From positions 7,292,001 to 7,356,000 of the forward strand of contig NZ_CP071839.1 of the NCBI RefSeq assembly GCF_017526105.1: a DNA stretch of 64,000 bases, written 5' to 3'. The DNA is from Streptomyces cyanogenus. GTDB lineage: Bacteria; Actinomycetota; Actinomycetes; Streptomycetales; Streptomycetaceae. A program made the position numbers and the translations under genes. This document shows, piece after piece, positions 8,085 to 16,115 of the stretch. The first letter of the stretch is position 1; the number at the start of each line of letters is the position of its first letter. The notes beneath the pieces were generated by a model. That model did no database searches. It saw only the letters and a list, made by a program, of their open reading frames with translations, and had not been told where the DNA came from.

Positions 8085-11000
8085 TGCGCATGTCCCGGTA
8101 CGTACCCGCCGACTTCTACCTCCTGCGCTCTCCCGCACTGCCCGCGGAGACGTTCCGCGCGTTCATGAGCGACCCTGATCACACGTCCGGCGCCCTGTTA
8201 CGGCTGGCTGACGACCCCGAGGTCCGGCGGGCGATCTTCGTCGCCAGCGAGGGCCTGGCGGAGGGCCTCACACAGCTGGAACGGATGTCCCCGAAGAGCC
8301 TGGCGCGCGTCCACTCACGGCTGTGGCGCTATGTCACCCGGATGTCGACCCGACCCACACCCTTCGGGGCATTCTCGGGCGTCGCCGCCGGGACCTTCTC
8401 CGGACGCACCACCGCCCGGTTGGAGACCCCCGTGATCAGCAGCACCCGGGTGCGCGCGGACATGGCATGGATCCTCGCCTGCATCAAACGGCTTGAGGAC
8501 GACCAGGAGACCTGGCGGAGCCTCAGAATCGTCCGCAACGCGACAGCCCATGTCTCCGGTGACCGGGTGGTCCTGCCACATGCCGACGTCTACGGGAACA
8601 GCGACCGCACGTCGGTGCGCGTCCGGGCAACCCCCGCCGTGCACACCGTCCTGGACGCCGCCGCCACCCCCGTTACCTACCCCGAGCTCATCGACGCACT
8701 AACGGGCGCCTTCCCCGAGGCGACCGGTCCGCAGAAGGAGAACCTTCTCCAGCGGCTGTGGGATCTGAACTTCCTCACCAGCGACCTTCGCCCGCCCCAG
8801 ACGACAGCCCAGCCCGAGCAGTACCTGCTCGACGGGCTTGCCGGGATCCCGCAGGCGGCAGAGGTGGCCGAACGACTGCGCGAGGTCGTCGAGCTGGTCC
8901 GGCACGCAGACGCCCCTGTTTCGCTCGCCCGGTTGCGAGTGGCCCAGGAGAAACTCGTACCGGGTTACACGGGTCAGACGTACCAACTGGACTCCGCCAT
9001 CGGCCTGCGGTCCGACGAGCTCAACCGGTCCGTGGGCGAGGCGGCGGCCGACACGGTGGACGTCCTCATGCGCCTGAGCGCGGCCACCGGCACCACCAAC
9101 GCACATCTGAGGCGGTACCGGGAGGAGTTCCTCGAACGATACGGCCACGGCGTGCGCGTGCCGGTTCTGGAACTGCTCGGCCCGGACCAGGGGCTGGACG
9201 CACCCGAGTCCTACACGGAGCCGACCCGCAAGGCTGGCCGGCTCGACAGTGCCACCGACTCCGAGGACACCTCCTCCTACGACAGGGCCGTCGTCGAATT
9301 CGCGCACCAGGCCTGGCGCGAGGGGATGCTGGAAGCGGAACTCACCGACGCCTGGCTGGACCGCCTTGCCCCCGAGGCGACCGTGGGACCATTACTTCCC
9401 GCGGTGGACCTCTACCTGCAGATCGAGGCCACCGACCGGCAGGCCGTCGACCGGGGCGAGTGGCGGGCCGTCCTCCGAGCCGACTGCCTCGCCCACGGCG
9501 GACGCACCTTCGGGCGCTTCTTCGACCTGCTCGGCGACCGGCTGGCGGACCAGCTGCGCGACCTCGCCCGGTGGGAGCAGAAACTTCAGCCGCACGTGGC
9601 GTACGCCGAGGTGGCCTACCTCCCCACGTACGGCCGGGCCGGGAACGTCGCCGCGCACCCGGACCTGGGGATGTACGAGATACCCGTCAACACCAGTCCC
9701 TCCGTGCCGGCCGACCGCGTACTGCCGTTGGACGACATCCTGGTGGGCGCCGACGACCGGCGGTTCCACCTGTGGTCGCGGCGGCTGGAGCGCGAGATCG
9801 TCGTGACGCAACACCACATGCTCAGCCCCCTCGCCGCCCCGAACGTTGCCCGCTTCCTGCTGGAGGCCTCGCACGACGGGTACGTGCTGCCCGGCGGATT
9901 CCATTGGGGACCTGTGTCGAACGCGACCTTCCTACCCCGGGTGACCCGCGGCAAGGTGGTGCTCCGGCCGGCTGAATGGCGGCTGGACGGACATGGCCTG
10001 GAGGACCTCGCGGCATGGCGCGAGCGGTGGCGCGTGCCGCGGTACGTGTATCTCGTCGACCTCGACAACCGGCTGCTGCTCGACCTCGACCACCCCCGCT
10101 GCATCGGAGAACTGCGGGAGGAGATCGGCCGCGCGGCCGGTGGAACGGTGCTGCTCCACGAGATGCTGCCCGACTTCGAGCATCACTGGCTGACCGACGA
10201 CCTCGGGCGGCGGTACACCGAAGAGATCGTCGTCCCCGTCATGGCCGCCCGGGCCGAGACCATCGCCCGGCACCCGGCCGGGGCGCCGGTGGAGATCCCC
10301 TCACGGCGGTACCCGCCGGGCAGCGAGTGGTCGTACGTCAAGCTGTACGCCGCCTTCGAACGCCACGACGAGATCATCGCCGGTCCGCTGCGGGAACTCA
10401 TCGCGGAGCTGCGCGCAGAGGACGCAGTGGACCGCTGGTTCTACATCCGGTATGCCGATCCGCGCCCGCACCTTCGCATCAGAGTGCGCAGCGAACGGCC
10501 GTCGGTCCTGGGGCGACTCGCCGCCTGGGGCAGGAGCCTGGTGGACGCCGGTCTCGCCCAGGACGTCACCATGGACAGCTACTGCCCGGAGACCATGCGC
10601 TACGGTGGCCCCGACACCTTCGAGTCGATCGAGCGACTGTTCGAGGCCAATAGTGACACCACCGCCCGTCTGATAGCGGCCCGCCCGGACCTGGCGCAAC
10701 TGGTGGACGAGCACCTGGCTGTGGCCGCGGTGGACACCCTCCACCGTCACTGGGGCGTCCCGCTCGCCGAGCGCATGGACCTGCTCCCCGGCCACCGGGA
10801 CGACAACGCCACGCGGGACGAATTCAGGAAGGTTCGTGCCTACCTGTGCGAACTGCTGCTGCCCTGGGACCGGTCCACCCATGAGGAGGGCCGTGCACAC
10901 CGCATGGGGATAGTGGCGGCCCTCGCGCCCCAGGAGCCTGCGGTCCGTGCGGCATCCGCGGCGGTCCGCGAGGCCGCCGAACGCGGCCGACTCGCGGTGC

Positions 11001-11149
11001 CGCCCGCCCATCTCCTCGGCAGTCTTGCGCACATGCAGATCAACCGCCTCCTGCCGGTCGATCTGGCCCGTGAGGAACGCTGCTACGGGCTGCTGCGGCA
11101 CACCTTGCGTGCCCTCAGGGGCCGCCTCGCTGCCGAGGAGGCCAGGTGA
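8084..11149 (+). CDS. lanB: Full-length lanthipeptide dehydratase LanB
   Basis: The 1021-residue protein is a complete class I dehydratase. The N-terminal glutamylation domain spans about residues 20-680, with MSTRPTPFGAFSGVAAG near residues 86-102. The C-terminal elimination domain (SpaB-C type) follows from about 745, with SEWSYVKLYAAFERHDEI and WFYIRYADPRPHLRIRVR. It uses Glu-tRNA to glutamylate Ser/Thr and then eliminates glutamate. Fusion of both domains in one chain separates it from split thiopeptide enzymes. Starts at 8081 (GTG) and 8090 (ATG) are alternatives. It overlaps the transporter gene by four bases (GTGA). Confidence 0.92.
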   Translation: MRMSRYVPADFYLLRSPALPAETFRAFMSDPDHTSGALLRLADDPEVRRAIFVASEGLAEGLTQLERMSPKSLARVHSRLWRYVTRMSTRPTPFGAFSGVAAGTFSGRTTARLETPVISSTRVRADMAWILACIKRLEDDQETWRSLRIVRNATAHVSGDRVVLPHADVYGNSDRTSVRVRATPAVHTVLDAAATPVTYPELIDALTGAFPEATGPQKENLLQRLWDLNFLTSDLRPPQTTAQPEQYLLDGLAGIPQAAEVAERLREVVELVRHADAPVSLARLRVAQEKLVPGYTGQTYQLDSAIGLRSDELNRSVGEAAADTVDVLMRLSAATGTTNAHLRRYREEFLERYGHGVRVPVLELLGPDQGLDAPESYTEPTRKAGRLDSATDSEDTSSYDRAVVEFAHQAWREGMLEAELTDAWLDRLAPEATVGPLLPAVDLYLQIEATDRQAVDRGEWRAVLRADCLAHGGRTFGRFFDLLGDRLADQLRDLARWEQKLQPHVAYAEVAYLPTYGRAGNVAAHPDLGMYEIPVNTSPSVPADRVLPLDDILVGADDRRFHLWSRRLEREIVVTQHHMLSPLAAPNVARFLLEASHDGYVLPGGFHWGPVSNATFLPRVTRGKVVLRPAEWRLDGHGLEDLAAWRERWRVPRYVYLVDLDNRLLLDLDHPRCIGELREEIGRAAGGTVLLHEMLPDFEHHWLTDDLGRRYTEEIVVPVMAARAETIARHPAGAPVEIPSRRYPPGSEWSYVKLYAAFERHDEIIAGPLRELIAELRAEDAVDRWFYIRYADPRPHLRIRVRSERPSVLGRLAAWGRSLVDAGLAQDVTMDSYCPETMRYGGPDTFESIERLFEANSDTTARLIAARPDLAQLVDEHLAVAAVDTLHRHWGVPLAERMDLLPGHRDDNATRDEFRKVRAYLCELLLPWDRSTHEEGRAHRMGIVAALAPQEPAVRAASAAVREAAERGRLAVPPAHLLGSLAHMQINRLLPVDLAREERCYGLLRHTLRALRGRLAAEEAR

Positions 11150-12930
11150 TCTGGCTCCGCGTGCTGCGGCTCTTCTGGAAGATGAGCGCTCGGAAGGTCA
11201 CCGCCTTCGCCGTTGCCTCGGTGCTGTCGGCCGCGATCCCCGGCGTGCAGGTCGGGCTCACGGCGAGTGCGGTGCAGTCGGTGGCGCAGGCTGCCAACGG
11301 CAACGAGGGGGCCGGACGGCAGGCCCTGCAGGTGGGTGTCGTCCTGCTGCTGATCGCGGTGGCCGGGCACCTGCTGGACGTGTGGGGCCAGTACCTCGAT
11401 TCCCTGCTCCGCCTGGAACTCACCACCAAGATCGGTGAACAGGTGATGGTCAAGGGCACCCGGCTCGACCTGGAGCAGTACGAGAACGCCGAGTCCTACG
11501 ACAAGCTGCAACGCGCCTTCCAGGAAAGCAACGGGGGACGCATCTACCAGTTGTTCTCCGAAATGCTCACCGTCACCCGGGAGCTGGTCACCGTCGTGTC
11601 GGTCGGCGCGGTGCTGTTCACCTGGTCACCGTGGGTGGCCCTGTTCATCCTGGTGTCACCGGTCCCGTCCGTTGCCGCGCACATGATCTACACGAACAAG
11701 GCGTACGCCATCGAGTACGCGCGCGCAGCAGACCGCCGGCGGACGTACTACTACCAGTACCTGACCACGACGGATCACTCCTTCAAGGAAGTGCGCCTGT
11801 TCCAGCTCGGACCGTACCTCGTCGAGCGGTACCGCACGCTTGTCCACGAGTTCTTCCGCGTCGACCGGCAGCTGGCCCGCCGCCAGTCGGGCATCGTGGG
11901 CCTGCTGGGTCTGCTGAGCGTCATCGCCTCCTCCGGGGCTCTGCTGTGGGCGATCGGGTCGGCCGCGGACGGAGGACAGGTGGGTCGCCTCGCGGGATAC
12001 CTCCAGTCCATGGGCGCCATCCAGGTGTCGGCCCACGGACTGCTCCTGGGAATCGCCTCGCTCTACAAGGACACGCTCTTCCTCGGCAACCTCTTCGCGT
12101 TCCTGGACCTGCCCGAGCGCCGGATCACCGGCGGGAACAGGCCGTTCCCGGCGAAGCTACGCAAGGGAATCGAGTTCCGGGACGTCAGCTTCGTGTACCC
12201 CGGCACCGACCGGCTCGTCCTCGACGGTGTCGACCTGCTCCTGCCGGCCGGGGAGTGCGTGGCGCTCGTGGGGCAGAACGGCGCCGGGAAGACGAGCATC
12301 GTCAAACTGCTGACCCGGCTCTACGAGCCGACGGGTGGGCGGATCCTGATCGACGACGTACCGATCGAGGAATACGACGTCGACGACCTCCAGCGGCACA
12401 TCGGCGTCATCTTCCAGGACTTCATCCGCTACGAGATGTCCGTCCGCGACAACATCGGCTTCGGCCGCATCGAGGCGATGGACGACGACGAGCGCATCCA
12501 GGCCGCGGCCGTAGCCGGAGGAGTCGACACCGTGGTGTCCGACCTTCCGGACCGGTACGACACCATGCTCGGTCGGCACTTCGAGGAGGGCCGGCAACTG
12601 TCGGGCGGTCAATGGCAGAAGGTGGCTCTGAGCCGGGCCTTTATGAGGAGGGCTCCGGTGGTCGTGCTCGACGAACCCACGTCGGCCATCGACGCCGAGG
12701 CCGAGTCCGAGATCTTCGGCCGGCTTCGTGACATCGCGAGGGACGCCACCTCCCTCATCATCGCGCACCGGTTCGCCACGGTGCGCATCGCCGACCGGAT
12801 CGTGGTCCTGGACGGGGGCAGGGTGGTCGAGGAAGGAACCCACGAGGAACTGCTGAGCGCCGACGGAACGTACGCCCATCTGTTCAACCTGCAGGCAGCG
12901 GGATATCTCGCCGAACCCGCCTCTCAGTGA
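11146..12930 (+). CDS. lanT: Lanthipeptide ABC exporter without peptidase domain
   Basis: The 594-residue half-transporter has an N-terminal membrane domain and a C-terminal ATPase with Walker A GQNGAGKTS near residue 375, signature LSGGQWQKVALSRAFM near 485 and Walker B VVVLDEPTSAID near 505. It begins directly with a membrane helix (MIWLRVLRLFWKMSARKV) and has no N-terminal C39 peptidase, so it cannot cut the leader. Start is GTG 11146 overlapping the LanB stop. Export of the modified precursor or of the mature peptide is inferred from its position. Confidence 0.88.
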   Translation: MIWLRVLRLFWKMSARKVTAFAVASVLSAAIPGVQVGLTASAVQSVAQAANGNEGAGRQALQVGVVLLLIAVAGHLLDVWGQYLDSLLRLELTTKIGEQVMVKGTRLDLEQYENAESYDKLQRAFQESNGGRIYQLFSEMLTVTRELVTVVSVGAVLFTWSPWVALFILVSPVPSVAAHMIYTNKAYAIEYARAADRRRTYYYQYLTTTDHSFKEVRLFQLGPYLVERYRTLVHEFFRVDRQLARRQSGIVGLLGLLSVIASSGALLWAIGSAADGGQVGRLAGYLQSMGAIQVSAHGLLLGIASLYKDTLFLGNLFAFLDLPERRITGGNRPFPAKLRKGIEFRDVSFVYPGTDRLVLDGVDLLLPAGECVALVGQNGAGKTSIVKLLTRLYEPTGGRILIDDVPIEEYDVDDLQRHIGVIFQDFIRYEMSVRDNIGFGRIEAMDDDERIQAAAVAGGVDTVVSDLPDRYDTMLGRHFEEGRQLSGGQWQKVALSRAFMRRAPVVVLDEPTSAIDAEAESEIFGRLRDIARDATSLIIAHRFATVRIADRIVVLDGGRVVEEGTHEELLSADGTYAHLFNLQAAGYLAEPASQ

Positions 12931-12940
12931 AGGCCGCTTC

Positions 12941-13918
12941 ATGCAAACTTCGGTCATCTTTCCGGTCATGCCCACGGCCCCCTCCGAGGCGGTTCCCTTC
13001 GCGGAACTCGTCAGAAGCGAGGACATGCCGCGGCTGTGGCAGGGCCAGTCCGTCACGATCGAAACCCATCAGATGTTCGCCTACCTCGCGGGCATGGGAT
13101 TCCGCATCCCGTTCGGCACTGCCGTGACCCTGATGCCTTTGCGCCACCCAATGGAAGCAGCGGCACACGCCCGGTCCCTGGCCCGTCTGACCGGCAGGCG
13201 GGTGACGCTGGGACTCGGCCCTGGATCCCCCGACTTCGTGGTGAGTCTGCACGGAAAGCCGTACGACAGCCCGAAAGCCGCGTGTGCCGACTATCTCCGG
13301 CAGGTGCGCGGATTCCTCACCGAGCAGAGGCACAAGGTGCCAGAGGCCGTTCGGCAGGCATCGGACCTACCGGATCTCGGTCATCCCGGTGTGGATATCG
13401 GCCTTGGAGTCCTCCGCCCCACGCTCGCCCGTCTGGCGGGCGAGACTGCCGACGTGGCGATCACCTGGATGACGCCGCCAGGATACCTGGCACGTGACGT
13501 GGTGCCGGCGCTCCGGCGCGGTGCTCGGGCGGCGAGCCGGCCGGTCCCGCGCCTGGTCACCGTCGTACATGTCGCCGTCGACCGCCACGGGCGCGATCCC
13601 CGCCAACTCGCCTACGCAGCCGCCCGCACACACCTGGGCGCCCCGCACTACACGGACATGCTCAGGCGCGCGGGGCTGCGGGTGCACCCGTCACAGCCCT
13701 ATCTCAACGCATGTGCCTTGGTCGACTCGGGAACCTTCGCGTACGGCACCCCGCGGGAAGTGGCCGGCGCACTGGCCGAATACGCCCGAGTGGGCGTGGA
13801 CGAATTGGTCCTCAACTGCGCAGGTGTAGGTCTCGTGCATGGCTGGAATGCGGCCCTGGAGGACCTGGCGGAACTCTCGGCCGAAATGCGTGCGGTCCGT
13901 TCGGGCGTGATCGCATAA
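12941..13918 (+). CDS. Luciferase-like (F420-type) oxidoreductase, possible LanJC-like reductase
   Basis: The 325-residue protein belongs to the luciferase-like monooxygenase superfamily; the barrel signature TGRRVTLGLGPGSPDF lies near residues 84-99. In class V lanthipeptide clusters, F420H2-dependent members of this superfamily (LanJC, for example LxmJ of lexapeptide) reduce dehydroalanine to D-alanine. Being ten bases downstream of the exporter gene, this protein is a likely tailoring enzyme, either a Dha/Dhb reductase or a hydroxylase. Which cofactor (F420 or FMN) it uses cannot be decided from sequence alone. No signal peptide is present. Confidence 0.8.
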   Translation: MQTSVIFPVMPTAPSEAVPFAELVRSEDMPRLWQGQSVTIETHQMFAYLAGMGFRIPFGTAVTLMPLRHPMEAAAHARSLARLTGRRVTLGLGPGSPDFVVSLHGKPYDSPKAACADYLRQVRGFLTEQRHKVPEAVRQASDLPDLGHPGVDIGLGVLRPTLARLAGETADVAITWMTPPGYLARDVVPALRRGARAASRPVPRLVTVVHVAVDRHGRDPRQLAYAAARTHLGAPHYTDMLRRAGLRVHPSQPYLNACALVDSGTFAYGTPREVAGALAEYARVGVDELVLNCAGVGLVHGWNAALEDLAELSAEMRAVRSGVIA

Positions 13919-13963
13919 AGGCTAGGCTCACCGTGTCGAGAGGCGACGCGAAAGGAAATGGCG

Positions 13964-15214
13964 ATGACCGAGGAAGTGCAACGATGGCTGAAAGAGAACG
14001 CCTTGCCATTGAAAGGCCTGCACCCCGAGGCATCGAACCCGGGCTACGGTGACCTGGAGCCACTGCGCAAGGTTCTGCGCGACGTACGTGTTCTGGGGAT
14101 GGGGGAAGCGACGCACGGGACCGCCGAGTTCTTCCGGCTCAAACACCTGTTACTGCGCTTCCTCGTCGAGGAGATGGGTTTCACCGCTCTGGCCATGGAG
14201 GCCAGTGCCTCCGCTGCTCAGGCGGTCGACGACTACGTGCTGCACGGAACCGGTGATGCCGTCGACGCAGTGGCCGGCCTCGGCTTCTGGACGTGGCGGA
14301 CACGGGAAATGCTCGACGTCGTCGAGTGGATGCGCGACCACAACCGAACGGTTCCCCAGGACCGGGCCGTACGATTCGTGGGCATCGATCCGCAGCGATG
14401 CGGCCCCTCCCTGTCGGCGCTGGCCGCCGTGCTGCGCACGCTGGCACCGGAACGTGCGGACATCACCGATGGCCCGCTCGGCACACTGGCGGAGGCCAGG
14501 ACCGGGTCACTCGTGGACCAGCGCCCCCAGCTCCTCGCCGAGGCGCGTGATCTGGAGCGATTCCTCGAGGAGGAGCACCCCCGGCTTGCCGCGCACATCG
14601 GGGACACGGCCGTCGATCAGGCACTCAGGCATGCGCGCCTGATCGTGGCCGCGGCCGACGTGGCCTCCCGGCCGCCGCGGGGCGAAGGCGAGGAGACGGG
14701 CGCGCTGGCCGCCCGGGACCGTCACATGGCCCAGGCAGTGGTCTCCTTGGAGGAGGGGACTGCCGGCAAGGTGGCCGTCTGGGCTCACAACGGCCATGTT
14801 TGCACCGACAGTTACGCGCGAGACATACCCGCCATGGGGCGGCACCTCAGGGATCACTACGGTGAGCGGTACTACGCTCTGGGCCTGCTGTTCGGCCAGG
14901 GCGCCTTCCGCGCCCGTCCCGGAAACTCCGCGACACGACCGCCCAGGAAACACACCATCAGTGCGGCGGGTCCGCGCTCCGTCGAGGCCCAGCTGGCCTC
15001 GGTCACCTCCGAGGACCACCTGATCGATCTCCGCGCCGGCCGGACCGAGCCCGTCGTTGCCGAGTGGCTGGAGAGCCCGCAGTTCATGCGGTCCTTCGGC
15101 GCCGGCGTGCCACGCGTGACGTACCGCTTCTCGATGACTCAGACGGTGCTCATGCGTGAGTACGACGGATTGGCGTACGTGGCCCGCTCGACGCCCTCGG
15201 TGCTACTGAGCTGA
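13964..15214 (+). CDS. Erythromycin-esterase-like protein, possible RiPP tailoring enzyme
   Basis: The 416-residue protein matches the erythromycin esterase (EreA/EreB) superfamily. The hallmark GEATHGTAEFFRLKHLL spans residues 47-63 with Glu48 and His51, and WTWRTREMLDVVEWMRDHN follows near residue 110. VWAHNGHV near 275 supplies the second conserved His. Family members hydrolyse macrolide lactones, but many homologues of unknown substrate sit in secondary-metabolite clusters. I prefer ATG 13964 because AAAGGA at 13951-13956 is then well spaced; ATG 13958 is possible. It follows the LLM gene by 45 bases and is the last gene of the RiPP run. It may hydrolyse or form an ester in the peptide, or it may be a resistance-type passenger. 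Confidence 0.82.
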   Translation: MTEEVQRWLKENALPLKGLHPEASNPGYGDLEPLRKVLRDVRVLGMGEATHGTAEFFRLKHLLLRFLVEEMGFTALAMEASASAAQAVDDYVLHGTGDAVDAVAGLGFWTWRTREMLDVVEWMRDHNRTVPQDRAVRFVGIDPQRCGPSLSALAAVLRTLAPERADITDGPLGTLAEARTGSLVDQRPQLLAEARDLERFLEEEHPRLAAHIGDTAVDQALRHARLIVAAADVASRPPRGEGEETGALAARDRHMAQAVVSLEEGTAGKVAVWAHNGHVCTDSYARDIPAMGRHLRDHYGERYYALGLLFGQGAFRARPGNSATRPPRKHTISAAGPRSVEAQLASVTSEDHLIDLRAGRTEPVVAEWLESPQFMRSFGAGVPRVTYRFSMTQTVLMREYDGLAYVARSTPSVLLS

Positions 15215-15883
15215 GACCCAACACTGTCCGGACCGCAGCCCACAATTGATAGTCGTGACCGGGCACAGCAACTCCTACGTGACGGTCTTGCCACGAGGCA
15301 GGGGACAGCCGTTGATGCTGGGCCGAAGTGTGCTGGTACGTCGGTGTCGCAGTGGGTCGACGGTGGATCGCGTTGTTCGGCTGGACCTCGCGCTTGAAGT
15401 CCGGTACCGCGGTAGGAGTACCAGACGTACTCGTGGACGGTCATCGGCGTGGCCGCGGCGGGCCACCGCCCTCATGGGCCTATCTACGCAGAGGGAGAGT
15501 TTGCACCCGGCATGTAACCAACCTGTCTGACGTGGCAACTCGCTTGGCGCTGAAGCAGTCACATGAATAGCATCCTGTTCACCATCGGGAACTAATATTG
15601 CGTGTGCATATTCTCGGGGGATGATCTTGCGACTCGCGGGAACCTCAACGTCAATTGGCCCTGTTGCGGCTGGTCAAAGGATCTCGTGAACGACCCACAG
15701 ACAAGACCCCATGGCTGCGGCCGTGGGGTTCTTTCGTTGCCGCCGTTGTTGCCCGCAGCCGAGCCCCGGGAAAAATTCGGTACTGCACCGGCTGATCGTT
15801 TCCCTAGACTCGCCACGCAGCGCGCGCCGCCCGTACCACGGTGGCGTGCTTCGTGAGTTGTGACGATCGAGGGGAGCCGGGCC
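15215..15883. other. Gene-poor interval with one terminator-like hairpin
   Basis: About 670 bases without a recognisable gene; short frames exist but none resembles a known family or has a good ribosome binding site. The base composition is lower in GC around 15540-15700 than in neighbours. A hairpin at 15706-15729 (ACCCCATGG with CCGTGGGGT, one G-U pair) followed by TCTTTC is a plausible intrinsic terminator. The stretch may be a boundary of the RiPP island. Confidence 0.45.
15706..15729. terminator. Intrinsic terminator-like hairpin
   Basis: A nine-base stem with one G-U pair and a six-base loop is followed by TCTTTC on the plus strand. It could end readthrough from the RiPP operon, although it lies about 490 bases after the last gene. 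Confidence 0.5.
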
Positions 15884-16000
15884 GTGCGTGACCGTACCGC
15901 CGTTGTCGTTCCCCCTGCGCGGACCGAGGTGATCCTGGTGTCCTCGTCCGTCCGGTGCCCGCTGCGCGGCCGGTACCGGATGCCCGTGACGCCCCGCTGA
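15884..16000 (+). CDS. Possible 38-aa leader ORF upstream of the EF-G paralogue
   Basis: GTG 15884 is preceded by GAGGGGAG at 15869-15876 with a seven-base spacing and opens a 38-codon frame ending in TGA at 15998-16000. The peptide starts MRDRTAVVVPPARTEVILVS and has an Arg-rich tail. It lies 115 bases before the start of an EF-G-like gene. An upstream ORF controlling a translation-factor gene is conceivable, but there is no independent evidence beyond the ribosome binding site. Confidence 0.3.
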   Translation: MRDRTAVVVPPARTEVILVSSSVRCPLRGRYRMPVTPR

Positions 16001-16115
16001 CACCCCGGCCGCCCGCCCGGCACATGTCCGGCCGCCGCCGTACCGTCCGCTCCCTGTGGCACACGGGGAATCGCGCCGCCCTTTTCCAGGACCACCTCCC
16101 GAAAGGCACCGGGCC

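Noticed and set aside
15246..15570. Transposase remnant
   Set aside because: Short frames on both strands were read, but no DDE or HUH motif and no terminal inverted repeats were found.
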